Shown piece after piece: positions 8,689-17,251 of a stretch of 64,000 nucleotides of DNA. This DNA is from Lactobacillus sp. GTDB taxonomy: Bacteria > Bacillota > Bacilli > Lactobacillales > Lactobacillaceae. The stretch's first letter is position 1, and every line of letters begins with the position of its first letter. Both the position numbers and the translations under genes were made by a program. Under the pieces are notes generated by a model. The model was not told the DNA's origin, did no database searches, and saw nothing but the letters and a program-made list of their open reading frames with translations. The stretch lies in contig JALCQM010000001.1 of the NCBI GenBank assembly GCA_022651245.1, positions 99,531-163,530 on the forward strand. The letters are read 5' to 3'.

Positions 8689-9105
8689 TCAAAAATCAAT
8701 CACATCATCGGTAGCAGCCACCCTTTCAGCCGCAGACACTGCCTCACGTCCAGCTTTTAATGCAAGCGCTACCATTTTACTGATATCTAAACCTTGCGGC
8801 AAAGCAAGGCCTGTTTCTAATAACATCGGTAAATTCAAACCAGTTACAATCCGAACGCGGTCACCGTTCTTCAGAAACGCGCGATAGCTTTCATTGTATG
8901 GTGTCCCGCCATGTATATCGCATAAAATCAAAAGTGGTTCATCTTGCTGCTGATCAATCCAATCTGACAGTTCTTGCTTAAACTCACCTGTATCGTCTGA
9001 TCGCAACGATAATGCAGTAATGCCCTTCGTTGATCCAGCTAACATTTCATAACTTTCAAGAATACCCTCACAAAGTCCACCATGTGATGTTACCAATATT
9101 TTCAT
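8689..9105 (-). CDS. PTS mannose-class IIA component (system 1)
   Basis: 138 residues. His8 in LVTSHGG is the expected phosphorylation site accepting phosphate from HPr. The CDIHGGTPYN segment is typical of the class. ATG at 9105 has GAGGTGAG about 5 bp upstream; the longer frame with a GTG start overlaps that site. It lies 10 bp after the GntR regulator stop, in the same transcript. Confidence 0.92.
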   Translation of the reverse strand: MKILVTSHGGLCEGILESYEMLAGSTKGITALSLRSDDTGEFKQELSDWIDQQQDEPLLILCDIHGGTPYNESYRAFLKNGDRVRIVTGLNLPMLLETGLALPQGLDISKMVALALKAGREAVSAAERVAATDDVIDF

Positions 9106-9115
9106 ATTTCTCACC

Positions 9116-9862
9116 TCAACGATACAGGACGGAGGTCACTTGATATTGATCCGTCCGTAAAAGTATTTCAGAGTACTCAATCGGCTGCTCCTGATCGTTA
9201 TACGTCACTTGACTGATATTAAGAATCGGATCCCCAATATTTACTGCCATTAACTCAGCTTGCTCTTCAGTTAGCTTTCTGGCAGAGAAATTGCGAATAC
9301 CATACTTAATCTTCACCCCCACGATTTGCTCAATTGCTTCAAAGAGCGAATGCTGTGTGAAGTCAACTTGTTCCAACCCTGGGCAACGTAACAAATTAAC
9401 CCAATTGTACAATAGAATCGCGGGCACCCCATCTACGGTTCTTAATCGTTCAAGACGTAAAACCTTACCACTTGCCGGTACATCAAGTCGTTTTTGAATC
9501 ATCGATGTTGGCTGTTCCACTTCGCACTTGAGAACCTGTGTCGAATAGTCCAAACCCTTATCCTTCATTGATTCAGCATAAGAAGTTAATTCTTGGGCGA
9601 AGGGATAAGAAATTTTGTCTTCCGCGACGTAAGTACCCTTGCCCTGAATTCGCTCTAAAGTACCGTCCTCAACAAGGGTAGAGATGGCCTTTCGAACGGT
9701 TCCACGTGCGACTCCTAAAGTCTGAACTAAGTCTTCCTCAGATGGCAACCGGTGCCCGGCGCGCCACTCCTTCATTGCAATTTTCTTTTTGATTGTATCA
9801 GCGATTTGAGCATAAATTGGTGCTGCTGGGTCAAATTGAATCGACAAGTCTGATGTACTCAT
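9116..9862 (-). CDS. GntR/HutC-family transcriptional regulator
   Basis: 248 residues. The N-terminal winged helix contains RLPSEEDLVQTLGVARGTVR (about residues 39-58) and the wing RIQGKGTYV; the C-terminal part is a UTRA ligand domain ending YSEILLRTDQYQ. RBS AGGTGG before ATG 9862. It heads the PTS genes and probably controls both them and deoC, sensing a sugar phosphate. Candidate operators are the palindromes at 9922-9936 and 10777-10796. Confidence 0.9.
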   Translation of the reverse strand: MSTSDLSIQFDPAAPIYAQIADTIKKKIAMKEWRAGHRLPSEEDLVQTLGVARGTVRKAISTLVEDGTLERIQGKGTYVAEDKISYPFAQELTSYAESMKDKGLDYSTQVLKCEVEQPTSMIQKRLDVPASGKVLRLERLRTVDGVPAILLYNWVNLLRCPGLEQVDFTQHSLFEAIEQIVGVKIKYGIRNFSARKLTEEQAELMAVNIGDPILNISQVTYNDQEQPIEYSEILLRTDQYQVTSVLYR

Positions 9863-9921
9863 GATCCACCTAACTTTCCCTGAACATAGTAATTACGTCG
9901 CATAGTTAAAAACCATTTTAC

Positions 9922-9936
9922 ACCATTTGTAATGGT
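9922..9936. promoter_or_regulatory. Palindrome upstream of the GntR gene
   Basis: ACCATT-TGT-AATGGT, a perfect 6-bp-arm inverted repeat about 60 bp before the regulator start. It could be an autoregulatory operator. Its sequence differs from the deoC palindrome, so the two may not bind the same protein. Confidence 0.35.
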
Positions 9937-9987
9937 TAATCGTGAATTTCAGTTGCAAATGCCACGTAACCCATCAGAGATTTCAAG

Positions 9988-10040
9988 AAAAAAGCCTCGA
10001 CCCAGCAGTATTCGCGATTGTCGCTACGCTCGACTCGAAG
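9988..10040 (-). terminator. Possible terminator after deoC
   Basis: On the minus strand CTTCGA...TCGAGG closes a longer stem with an inner GTCG/CGAC hairpin, followed by GCTTTTTTC. It lies directly after deoC and before gntR, so it may reduce read-through into the PTS genes. Confidence 0.5.
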
Positions 10041-10058
10041 CTCCCTTCTTAATTCTTC

Positions 10059-10745
10059 CTAGTAGTCGCTTAACGGTTTGCCTGCCCCAGTCATGATTGC
10101 CGGACCTGCGCTTGTCCCCAGCAAAGATGCACCAGCATCAATCATCGCCAACGCTTGTTCACGCGTACGAATACCGCCAGAAGCCTTAACCAATGCTTTT
10201 TCTCCAGCGATTTCTTTAAGAAGATTGATATCCTCTACCGTTGCATGGCCGCCTTTACCCCATCCACTAGAGTTCTTAACATAGGTAATACCCGCTTCGA
10301 TTGCCAATTCAGCCGCTTTAATCTTCTCATCATGCTCGAGCATTCCAAATTCAAGCATGATTTTTGTAACCTTACCATTTGCAGCATTTACAACCTGTGC
10401 AATTTGGTCGCGATACTCATCGTACATATGTGCCTTAATGAAGCCGATATTTGCCATGAAATCCAACTGATCTGCGCCGCGTTCAAAGCAATTTTTGGCC
10501 TCAAACACTTTTGACTCTGTTGAATCGGCGCCCATTGGGTAACCCATCGCCGTTGCGACTAGAATGTTGGTTCCTGCCAATTCCTTTTTCGCTAATGGTA
10601 CCCATTCTGGCTGTAACATTACGCCATTGAAACCAAACCTCTTGCAATCATTACACAAACCAACAATGTCATCTGGTGTCAACTCTGGATTAACGTTAGT
10701 ATGTTGAATCTTACTTGCCAGTTCCTTATCAGTTAATTCGATCAT
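10059..10745 (-). CDS. deoC: DeoC-type aldolase (deoxyribose-phosphate aldolase family)
   Basis: 228 residues. The family cleaves 2-deoxyribose-5-phosphate to acetaldehyde and glyceraldehyde-3-phosphate by a Schiff base. The two expected lysines are seen in YVKNSSGWGKGG and LVKASGGIRT; the first motif differs from the usual KTSTGF, so the substrate may not be deoxyribose phosphate. Start ATG 10745 has GGTGG upstream; the open frame runs 21 codons further without a better site. It lies first in line with the GntR-PTS genes, suggesting it splits the sugar phosphate they bring in. Confidence 0.82.
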   Translation of the reverse strand: MIELTDKELASKIQHTNVNPELTPDDIVGLCNDCKRFGFNGVMLQPEWVPLAKKELAGTNILVATAMGYPMGADSTESKVFEAKNCFERGADQLDFMANIGFIKAHMYDEYRDQIAQVVNAANGKVTKIMLEFGMLEHDEKIKAAELAIEAGITYVKNSSGWGKGGHATVEDINLLKEIAGEKALVKASGGIRTREQALAMIDAGASLLGTSAGPAIMTGAGKPLSDY

Positions 10746-10776
10746 GGTTAGTTCCACCTTTTTAATTTTGTAGGTT

Positions 10777-10827
10777 GTACCTAGACGTCTATGTACATAT
10801 ATAAACATCTGTGTACCTATTTGTCAA
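10777..10827 (-). promoter_or_regulatory. deoC promoter with GntR-type operator
   Basis: Minus strand: TTGACA (10822-10827), 17-bp spacer, TTATAT (10799-10804). Just downstream lies the 20-bp near-palindrome GTACCTAGACGTCTATGTAC (10777-10796) with a perfect TAGACGTCTA core, covering the likely transcription start. This is the expected layout for repression by a HutC-type GntR protein. Confidence 0.7.
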
Positions 10828-10876
10828 CGATTTACTAATATTATTTTTTGATGTGAAATATATCTTTGATTGCATG

Positions 10877-10890
10877 TGAAATCGTTTTTA
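10877..10890. promoter_or_regulatory. cre-like site upstream of deoC
   Basis: TGAAATCGTTTTTA agrees with the CcpA-binding consensus at 12 of 14 positions and lies about 50 bp upstream of the -35 box. Confidence 0.4.
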
Positions 10891-11095
10891 TTTAAAATCA
10901 GCGTTTCTAAAGATTATTCACAAGTCGCCACTTTTATGGTTAGTCTGAAATATTATTTATTTTTCATTGTTTGTCCCCACTAATAGTTAATGCTATTTCA
11001 CATTAATATAAGGCGGCCGGCGAATCAGTTCTCTATTTCAGCAAAATCCACAATAGTGTTGCCCACAGGTCAGCCGGATCTGTTGAGCGTCACAC

Positions 11096-11123
11096 AAAAA
11101 AAGCCGCCATGGGCTTGGCGGCC
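11096..11123 (-). terminator. Strong minus-strand terminator in the intergenic region
   Basis: Minus strand GCCGCC-AAGCCCAT-GGCGGC followed by seven T. It lies nearly 500 bp beyond the nearest upstream gene end on that strand, so it may end a separate short transcript. Confidence 0.65.
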
Positions 11124-11155
11124 AAATAGGGGTAGATTTTACTTGGAGGAGTAAA

Positions 11156-11203
11156 ATGAAAAAGTGGGGTAGAAACAAGGGTAGCTCGTTTCTATGTTGT
11201 TAA
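11156..11203 (+). CDS. Candidate 15-residue peptide
   Basis: ATG 11156 is preceded by GGAGGAG at 7 bp spacing and opens MKKWGRNKGSSFLCC before TAA. The positive start and the C-terminal FLCC are unusual. It lies between inverted copies of GCCGCCAAG, so the reading frame could be part of a small structured RNA. No function is known to me; only the strong ribosome site supports it. Confidence 0.3.
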   Translation: MKKWGRNKGSSFLCC

Positions 11204-11426
11204 TACTAGCCGCCAAGTGTGAAGAAAGTTTGCCCAAGGTGGGACGGTTTAGTGCAGGTTTTAGAGCGTGTGTATTATTCGAATATTACTGATCCAAACT
11301 TCTTTAAACAACCGTATCAGGGTCCCTCCACAATCCGATCCCCGTATCTATTTCGCTTCGTCACGGTCTACCGTGAAGTGAATCAGTGTAAAAATCTCAA
11401 CACATCCTCTGAAATATCCACCTACT

Positions 11427-11482
11427 AACAGCGACACAAAGAGCCAATCCACTTTTCTAGGATTGCCCTTTGTGTCGCTGTT
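11427..11482. repeat. Perfect long inverted repeat
   Basis: AACAGCGACACAAAG (11427-11441) and its exact complement (11468-11482), with a second inner stem CAATCC/GGATTG. There is no T-run on either side. It could be a transcript-end stabiliser or a protein-binding cruciform. Confidence 0.7.
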
Positions 11483-11582
11483 AGACAATTAAACGCTATC
11501 CGGAGATATAGTATACGGCAATATCACAAGAATTTATTTCAAGGGATCTCCACTCCGGATCTTTCCAGAGTGAACAGATTAT

Positions 11583-11602
11583 TAAAAATGGCATCCTATG
11601 CC
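11583..11602 (-). terminator. Weak terminator after PTS system 2
   Basis: Minus strand GGCAT-AGG-ATGCC followed by ATTTTTAA, 11 bp after the IID stop. The stem is only 5 bp. Confidence 0.45.
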
Positions 11603-11612
11603 GCAGAGTGGC

Positions 11613-12446
11613 TTATACGATATTAAAGAATGCACCTACGATACAAAGTGCCATGACAATGACAATCATAATTGGTGCGGATATCTTTTTCTTTTTCATT
11701 GCCCAATAGATACCAAAAAATGCAAGTAACACTAGAATTCCTGGAAAAGCATTGTCCAGGATTTTCTGCACATTAACGCTTTGCGTCTTAATCGTCAATT
11801 TTAATGTCACAAGAGATGCCGTCATGGAACCAATCATCATCAGTGCTAGGATATTGGCAAATTCAAGCGCCTGGTTAATCATGCCGGATTTCAAAATCGA
11901 CATGATAGACTTACGGCCTTGCGTATATCCGATGCGAGTAAAGAACAAGCCTTCCATGTACATCAACACCCCGGCAACCATGACCATTACTGCCGCAAGC
12001 CAACTACCCTTTGCTGCGATCGCAGATGCTGCAGCCAAGATGAGCGTATAGATTGTGGACCAATCGATAGTATCGCCTAAGCCAGCCACAGGGCCCATCA
12101 AACCTGTCTTGTAAGACGTCACAAGGTCAGCATCCATCTCCGGACTTTTGGCTTTTTGTTCTTCAAGTGCGACTGTGCTCCCAAGGATCAATCCTCCCCA
12201 AATGGCTTCAGTGTTGAAGAAAATAATATTTCGTTTCAATGCTGCCTTAAAATCCTTAGGATCTTTGTATAATTTCTTTAAAACTGGCGAGATTGCCGCA
12301 CCCCAAGACAATCCTTGCATGCGTTCAAAATTATTGGATACTTCAGCCATTAGCCACCAACGGAACCAAGTCTTATTAATGTCGTGCTTTGTCAGAGTCT
12401 CAGGTTCACTAGCGCTAATCTTTTGCACTTCTTTCTCATCACTCAT
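11613..12446 (-). CDS. PTS mannose-class IID component (system 2)
   Basis: 277 residues. Landmarks are NFERMQGLSWGAAISPVL, KRNIIFFNTEAIWGG and the GLMGPVAGLGDTIDWST loop, then membrane segments. It is the last gene of alpha-xylosidase-IIA-IIB-IIC-IID. The context (alpha-xylosidase, xylA, xylB) points to a xylose-containing sugar. Confidence 0.92.
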   Translation of the reverse strand: MSDEKEVQKISASEPETLTKHDINKTWFRWWLMAEVSNNFERMQGLSWGAAISPVLKKLYKDPKDFKAALKRNIIFFNTEAIWGGLILGSTVALEEQKAKSPEMDADLVTSYKTGLMGPVAGLGDTIDWSTIYTLILAAASAIAAKGSWLAAVMVMVAGVLMYMEGLFFTRIGYTQGRKSIMSILKSGMINQALEFANILALMMIGSMTASLVTLKLTIKTQSVNVQKILDNAFPGILVLLAFFGIYWAMKKKKISAPIMIVIVMALCIVGAFFNIV

Positions 12447-13203
12447 TAGCGGTATTCTCCTTCTTAATCTCTTGCTTCATAACGAGGACAACTGAAGCAA
12501 CACAGGCTGCAACAACCGCGGCAACAATTGTTGGAACTTTTAAGACGCTGATCAAAATAAATCCTAAAATGAAATATGGCAGATACTTATCTTTCCCAAT
12601 CATCATCAACGTCAAACTGAACCCAATTGCAGGCAATAAGCCTCCTGATACGACAAGGCCATGCATTAACCAATCCGGAATTGCATTCATAATCGGGGTG
12701 ACCACCTTAGCCCCAAACATAACCGAAACAAAGACTGGTAAGTAAAATAGCGGGATACCTAACAGCATTGGATAAATCAATGTTGTTCTAGTTAAACCTC
12801 TCGAATCTCCAGCTTCAACTTGCTTCTCTGCAACTGGAACCAATGCAACTGTAATCACTTTTTTCAAATTCAAAAGTTGTGCACCAATCATCGCCAACGG
12901 TACCGCCAATGCAACCGCAACACCTGTCTTCATATCAGTTTGCAGCGCTAGCGGGATGGCAATTGCCCCAGCAATATACTTATCTGCTGGTAGTTGACCA
13001 CCAGGAGCATTAATCCCCAGGTACATTAAGCTGATGCCCGCTGCTACAATCATTGCCTTTGGCACATCCCCATAGATCAAGCCAACTGCCAAACCCATAG
13101 GAAAGACTTCGGCTGTCAATTCCCAAGCGGTATAACCCAGGTATACTTGCTTAATCCAGTAAAAGAACGCAACGACAAGTGCACATAACAATGTCTTATC
13201 CAT
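12439..13203 (-). CDS. PTS mannose-class IIC component (system 2)
   Basis: 254 residues, polytopic membrane channel; typical MGLAVGLIYGDVPKAM and MYLGINAPGG segments. Overlaps the IID start by 8 bases. Together with IID it forms the permease. Mannose-class permeases of lactobacilli are reported to let D-xylose through by facilitated diffusion, which fits the neighbouring xylose genes. Confidence 0.92.
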   Translation of the reverse strand: MDKTLLCALVVAFFYWIKQVYLGYTAWELTAEVFPMGLAVGLIYGDVPKAMIVAAGISLMYLGINAPGGQLPADKYIAGAIAIPLALQTDMKTGVAVALAVPLAMIGAQLLNLKKVITVALVPVAEKQVEAGDSRGLTRTTLIYPMLLGIPLFYLPVFVSVMFGAKVVTPIMNAIPDWLMHGLVVSGGLLPAIGFSLTLMMIGKDKYLPYFILGFILISVLKVPTIVAAVVAACVASVVLVMKQEIKKENTANE

Positions 13204-13216
13204 TTACCTAGTCCTC

Positions 13217-13696
13217 CTAGCTGAATTCTTTCACAAGATCAGCCAACTTTAACGGCTTATCTTCCGGAATCGCCTGGCACGTGACTTCAATACCATGAGC
13301 TGCAATGGCCTTTAGTTGCTCAACATCCGTCGCATCCAAATATACGGCCTTGGTCACCATCTTCTTATCGTCAACTTTAGGAACACCACCAACAACCAGC
13401 TTTTCAAACGCAACGCCAGCATCAGCCGCTGCCGCTGCTGTTGCAACATCTTTAAATAATACAAAAACGTCACCTTTTATAGCATCAAGTTTCGCTTTAG
13501 CCTCGTCTTCCTTTAAGATCACAACCTCGACATCAGATGGCGCCGCCATCTCATAAATTTCGGCCAAAAAATCATTCTCGGCCAAAGTATCATTGATAAT
13601 TGCAATCGTATTAGCTGGATATTGCTTAATCCATTTTGTTACGACTTGACCGTGAATTAACCGGAAATCAATCCGTGAAAATACTACTTTCCCCAT
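13217..13696 (-). CDS. PTS mannose-class IIB component (system 2)
   Basis: 159 residues. Phosphorylation site His15 in DFRLIHGQVVTKW; the C-terminal half holds VVGGVPKVDDKKMVTKAV. Cytoplasmic phosphocarrier between IIA and the sugar. The gene lies two bases after the IIA stop. Confidence 0.92.
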   Translation of the reverse strand: MGKVVFSRIDFRLIHGQVVTKWIKQYPANTIAIINDTLAENDFLAEIYEMAAPSDVEVVILKEDEAKAKLDAIKGDVFVLFKDVATAAAAADAGVAFEKLVVGGVPKVDDKKMVTKAVYLDATDVEQLKAIAAHGIEVTCQAIPEDKPLKLADLVKEFS

Positions 13697-13698
13697 AA

Positions 13699-14109
13699 CT
13701 ATTTCCTCACTTTCTGAGATGAATCAACGACTGATGTCTGACCGGCGTCTAATACTTTCTTCGCCAGCGCATCAACATCATCAAATTGTTCGATACTGGA
13801 CGCCAACTCCAGCAACATGCCCAAATTCACCCCGGCTAAAACGTGAATCTTTTTTTGCGGGCGAAATGCGGCGGCCATCAAGGACAGATTGGAAGGTGTG
13901 CCTCCAAAGATGTCATTAAGAATCAGAAACTGATCATCTTCGTTTCCTGCATCAATGAATGCATTCAATTCAGCTTGCTTATCATCTGGATTATCTTCAA
14001 GTGTTAAAGATAGCGTTTTTAGTTCTGGGATACTCCCTGCAATTACTTTCACGGCACTGGCTGCACCATCAGCTAAATGGCCGTGGGTGAATACAATTGT
14101 TTTAATCAT
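13699..14109 (-). CDS. PTS mannose-class IIA component (system 2)
   Basis: 136 residues. His9 in IVFTHGHLADG is the HPr-dependent phosphorylation site; LNDIFGGTPSN is the class motif. Begins 11 bp after the alpha-xylosidase stop, in the same operon. Confidence 0.92.
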   Translation of the reverse strand: MIKTIVFTHGHLADGAASAVKVIAGSIPELKTLSLTLEDNPDDKQAELNAFIDAGNEDDQFLILNDIFGGTPSNLSLMAAAFRPQKKIHVLAGVNLGMLLELASSIEQFDDVDALAKKVLDAGQTSVVDSSQKVRK

Positions 14110-14120
14110 TCAATCAACCC

Positions 14121-16151
14121 CTATAGAAATTGTGATAAGTATGCTAACTGCGCATAATTATCAGTTTGCGTAAAGACTGGCAAAGTATCAAGTGGCGAAG
14201 AGATTTGATACTCCTTACCACCTTCATACTCCTTGCCATCAGCTAATGATTGCCAATTACTGCCTGCTGGTAAGTAGACTTTCCGACTGGTTGCTTTTGC
14301 TTCAACGACAGGGCAAACAAGCAATTCACTGCCAAGCAGATACTCATCCTTGATGTTCCAGCTTTGACTGTCATCTGGATATTCATAAAACAACGGCCGC
14401 ATAACCGGTGCCCCATCTTGATGCGCTTCGGCCATAACATCATGCAAATACGGACGCAAGGCCTCGCGTAGTTGAACAAACTTTGACAAAATGCCATAAA
14501 CCTGTTCACCAAAACTCCATAACTCATCATCAGCACCTGTGTGTAGCGCGTACGAGCCATCTGGTGCTGACACATCCTTGAATGGTAATCGCTCACCATG
14601 CAATCGAAGTACCGGAGAAAAAGTAGAGAATTGGAACCAGCGAATCAATAACTCCTTAAAGCTATCAGTTCGGACATCCCCACCGTGGAAACCACCGGTA
14701 TCGGTAGTCCACCATGGTAGACCCGCCATACCCATTTGCAGGCCAGCTACAATCTGTTGCTTAAATGCATGGAAATCGGAGCGTACATCACCTGACCAAA
14801 CTAAAGCGCCAAAGCGCTGACTACCAGCCCATGCACACCGGACTAGATTCATGATCTTGGAATCACCTTGAGACTTCATCCCGTCATAGAACGTCTTGGA
14901 ATAGTAAAATGGGTAGATGTTTCCTATTTGTTCGACATTACCTAGGTAATAGTGATAATTCTTATAATCATAAACGGTATACTCGGGTTCTGCTTCATCT
15001 AACCAAAATAGTTCAACACCATCATCTTGATAGTTTTTCTTAATAACCTCCCACAAACGTTTTTGCGTCTTTGGGTTCGTAAAATCAAGAAAACGAACGT
15101 TGCCTTCAAAGTCCATCTGAATCGGAATGCCTGCATTGTTCTTAACTAACAGACCATCACGGCGGAAGTCGTCAAAATTTTCACTCTGCGTATCCACCTG
15201 TGGCCAAACTGAAACCATTAGTTTGACCCCTAATTCTTTCAGCCGCTTCGTCATTGCAGGCATATCTGGGAAGAACCGTTTATCAAAACGATAGTCTCCC
15301 TGCTTCGGCCAGTGGAAGAAATCGATAATCATGACATCAAGCGGGATACCCAGCTGGTGATACTTCTCCGCAACAGAGACAACCTGCTCCTGATTGTAAT
15401 AACGCATTCTACTTTGCCATAAACCATATCCGTGTTCAGGCATTTCAGGTACGCGTCCTGTCACTGCCGTGTACTGTTTCAAAACACCGGCCGGATCTTC
15501 AGCACCTGTAATCCAATAATCCAGTTGATCAGTTTCTTCAGCTACCCACTGAGTTTGCGTTTGATCAAAATGAACTTCGCCAACCGCCGGGTTATTCCAA
15601 AGAAAACCATAATTTTGGCTAGAGTAATAAAATGGCACAGACGCTTGCGTATTTCGTTGGGACAACTCACGTGAATTACCCTTTAAATCAAACAGGCCAT
15701 CCTGGTATTGCCCCATCCCATAAATATGTTCCTTTGGATCAGAACGAAATGTCATTGTCAGCTTATAGCTGCCTGCAAGAGGTTCAAAGCGCCGTGCTTT
15801 TAGCTTTAAGCGGCCACCAAAGCCAATTTCTTCAAGGATTTTCTGCCCATCTTTGTAAAAGGCCAAACGTCCCGTCTCTTTTTGTCGACCTGTAAACAAA
15901 GGGTCAATATTTTCGATTGTGGCGGTCATACGACCATTTGTTATTTTAGCACCATCTGCTGTAACCTCGATTTGTGCGTTCGACTGCTCTTCAGGTTTCA
16001 AAAGGGCATAATCGTGTGCAATTATATCGCCATTTGGAACGACCCGAACTCGTAGAGAATTATCTCCCCAAGGCTGCACTAGCACCTGCTCCGAGTCGAA
16101 ATGCCACAGCAAACTGCCTTCAATATTTTCGCAATAATCATTCAAATACAT
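14121..16151 (-). CDS. GH31 alpha-xylosidase
   Basis: About 676 residues. Retaining glycosidase of family 31: nucleophile in FWLDEAEPEY and acid/base in LVWSGDVRSDF, followed by WWTTDTGGFHGG. The FWLDEAEPE form is the one I associate with alpha-xylosidases rather than alpha-glucosidases. No signal peptide, so it works in the cytoplasm, probably freeing xylose from imported alpha-xylosides such as isoprimeverose for XylA. First gene of the PTS-2 operon. The start is uncertain: ATG 16151 is close to AGGGG, and a TTG two codons later (16145) has better spacing. Confidence 0.85.
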   Translation of the reverse strand: MYLNDYCENIEGSLLWHFDSEQVLVQPWGDNSLRVRVVPNGDIIAHDYALLKPEEQSNAQIEVTADGAKITNGRMTATIENIDPLFTGRQKETGRLAFYKDGQKILEEIGFGGRLKLKARRFEPLAGSYKLTMTFRSDPKEHIYGMGQYQDGLFDLKGNSRELSQRNTQASVPFYYSSQNYGFLWNNPAVGEVHFDQTQTQWVAEETDQLDYWITGAEDPAGVLKQYTAVTGRVPEMPEHGYGLWQSRMRYYNQEQVVSVAEKYHQLGIPLDVMIIDFFHWPKQGDYRFDKRFFPDMPAMTKRLKELGVKLMVSVWPQVDTQSENFDDFRRDGLLVKNNAGIPIQMDFEGNVRFLDFTNPKTQKRLWEVIKKNYQDDGVELFWLDEAEPEYTVYDYKNYHYYLGNVEQIGNIYPFYYSKTFYDGMKSQGDSKIMNLVRCAWAGSQRFGALVWSGDVRSDFHAFKQQIVAGLQMGMAGLPWWTTDTGGFHGGDVRTDSFKELLIRWFQFSTFSPVLRLHGERLPFKDVSAPDGSYALHTGADDELWSFGEQVYGILSKFVQLREALRPYLHDVMAEAHQDGAPVMRPLFYEYPDDSQSWNIKDEYLLGSELLVCPVVEAKATSRKVYLPAGSNWQSLADGKEYEGGKEYQISSPLDTLPVFTQTDNYAQLAYLSQFL

Positions 16152-16156
16152 CACCC

Positions 16157-16170
16157 CTAAAGCGTTTTCA
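16157..16170. promoter_or_regulatory. cre-like site before the alpha-xylosidase operon
   Basis: CTAAAGCGTTTTCA agrees with the CcpA consensus at 12 of 14 positions. It overlaps the leader just before the start codon, where binding would block transcription. Confidence 0.5.
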
Positions 16171-16266
16171 ATTCACTTTGAAGTATACTTGTATTAGCGC
16201 CTTGCAACTATTATTTTCCCCGCATATAATATCAATATATCGTCAAATATGGGGGTAACCTTTAAA

Positions 16267-17145
16267 ATGTCAAATGATTCAAAATTAAAGGAAAAGGCGC
16301 AGCACGGAACACTTGCCTTCGGTTTCTCAAGTTATTTTGTTCACAAAAAATCCAAACCAGTTCTACTTAGAAATCATTGGCACCCTGAATTAGAAATACT
16401 GACCATCACAAGCGGCCATAGCATATTACACGTCGCCGGAACCCACACGCCTGTAACTGTCGGGGATATGATGCTATTTCGTCCGAATCAGTTACACGGT
16501 ATGACATGGGCTCACGCCAGCAACGAAGAGTTTGCTTTTCAAGCAATTGTTTTTAAACCCGATCTGATTAAAAGTTACGCGGTCGATGATATTGAATCAG
16601 ATGTCATTCAACCGATTCTCGATAACAAATTTCAAATGGACCAATTATTTACTCAAAATAACTATGAAATGCAAATGCTATTCCAATCAATATTTAAGGC
16701 TGCTAGTCGCAAGTCGCCATTCTATCAAGTTCAGGTAAAAGCACTATTATTGTTGCTTATTAGGAAGATATTACTGACACAAGCGCAACCAATCAGCGAG
16801 CAAAGCCACTCCACCCAAGTGAATAATTTACGCGCAAAAGTAATTGCCGACTTCATCCACAAAAACTTTCAAAAACCGCTAACGATCGAATATGCGGCTA
16901 GCCAAGTGAATGTCAGCGTTAGTACCTTTGAACGGATCTTCAAACATGCTTTCGCAGACAATTTCTCGACTTACCTGATGAAGCTCCGAGTGGCTAATGC
17001 AATGGATGATCTATTGAATACAACAAAACCCATTACCAATATTGCACTAGATAATGGGTTTCAAAGCAGTAGCTATTTTGGTTCGATATTTCGAAAACTA
17101 AACGGTGTCTCACCTAGAGCTTTCCGGGCAGCCCACAACGATTAA
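16267..17145 (+). CDS. AraC-family transcriptional regulator
   Basis: 292 residues. N-terminal cupin-like sensor domain (NHWHPELEILTITSG, VGDMMLFRPNQLHGM) and a C-terminal pair of helix-turn-helix motifs (IEYAASQVNVSVSTFERIFK and ITNIALDNGFQSSSYFGSIF, then GVSPRAFR). ATG 16267 is preferred: GGGGG lies 11 bp upstream, while the ATG at 16249 lacks a site. It is transcribed divergently from the alpha-xylosidase-PTS operon and is its likely activator, probably responding to the imported xyloside. Confidence 0.88.
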   Translation: MSNDSKLKEKAQHGTLAFGFSSYFVHKKSKPVLLRNHWHPELEILTITSGHSILHVAGTHTPVTVGDMMLFRPNQLHGMTWAHASNEEFAFQAIVFKPDLIKSYAVDDIESDVIQPILDNKFQMDQLFTQNNYEMQMLFQSIFKAASRKSPFYQVQVKALLLLLIRKILLTQAQPISEQSHSTQVNNLRAKVIADFIHKNFQKPLTIEYAASQVNVSVSTFERIFKHAFADNFSTYLMKLRVANAMDDLLNTTKPITNIALDNGFQSSSYFGSIFRKLNGVSPRAFRAAHND

Positions 17146-17251
17146 CCTTAACAAATTCTACGTTCACTAATTGACATGGTCTTCTTATCCTAATCAGGTC
17201 AACAACAGGCTATATTCGGATCAAGTATTTTTTACAATCGTCGGTTCAGAT

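Larger units (their letters stand above)
10828..11612. other. Long intergenic region between PTS systems 1 and 2
   Basis: About 780 bp. Apart from the cre-like site it holds a minus-strand terminator (11096-11123), a 15-codon reading frame with a strong ribosome site (11156-11203), a long perfect inverted repeat (11427-11482) and a weak terminator (11583-11602). CTTGGCGGC (11114-11122) recurs inverted as GCCGCCAAG (11211-11219). The 69-codon frame at 11219-11428 has no ribosome site or recognisable content and is not called. Confidence 0.6.

Noticed and set aside
11219..11428. Open frame of 69 codons
   Set aside because: TTG-like or weak start without a ribosome site, and it runs into the perfect inverted repeat; no recognisable content.
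11427..11482. Insertion-sequence terminal repeats
   Set aside because: The arms are only 26 bp apart with no transposase between them; it is a hairpin.
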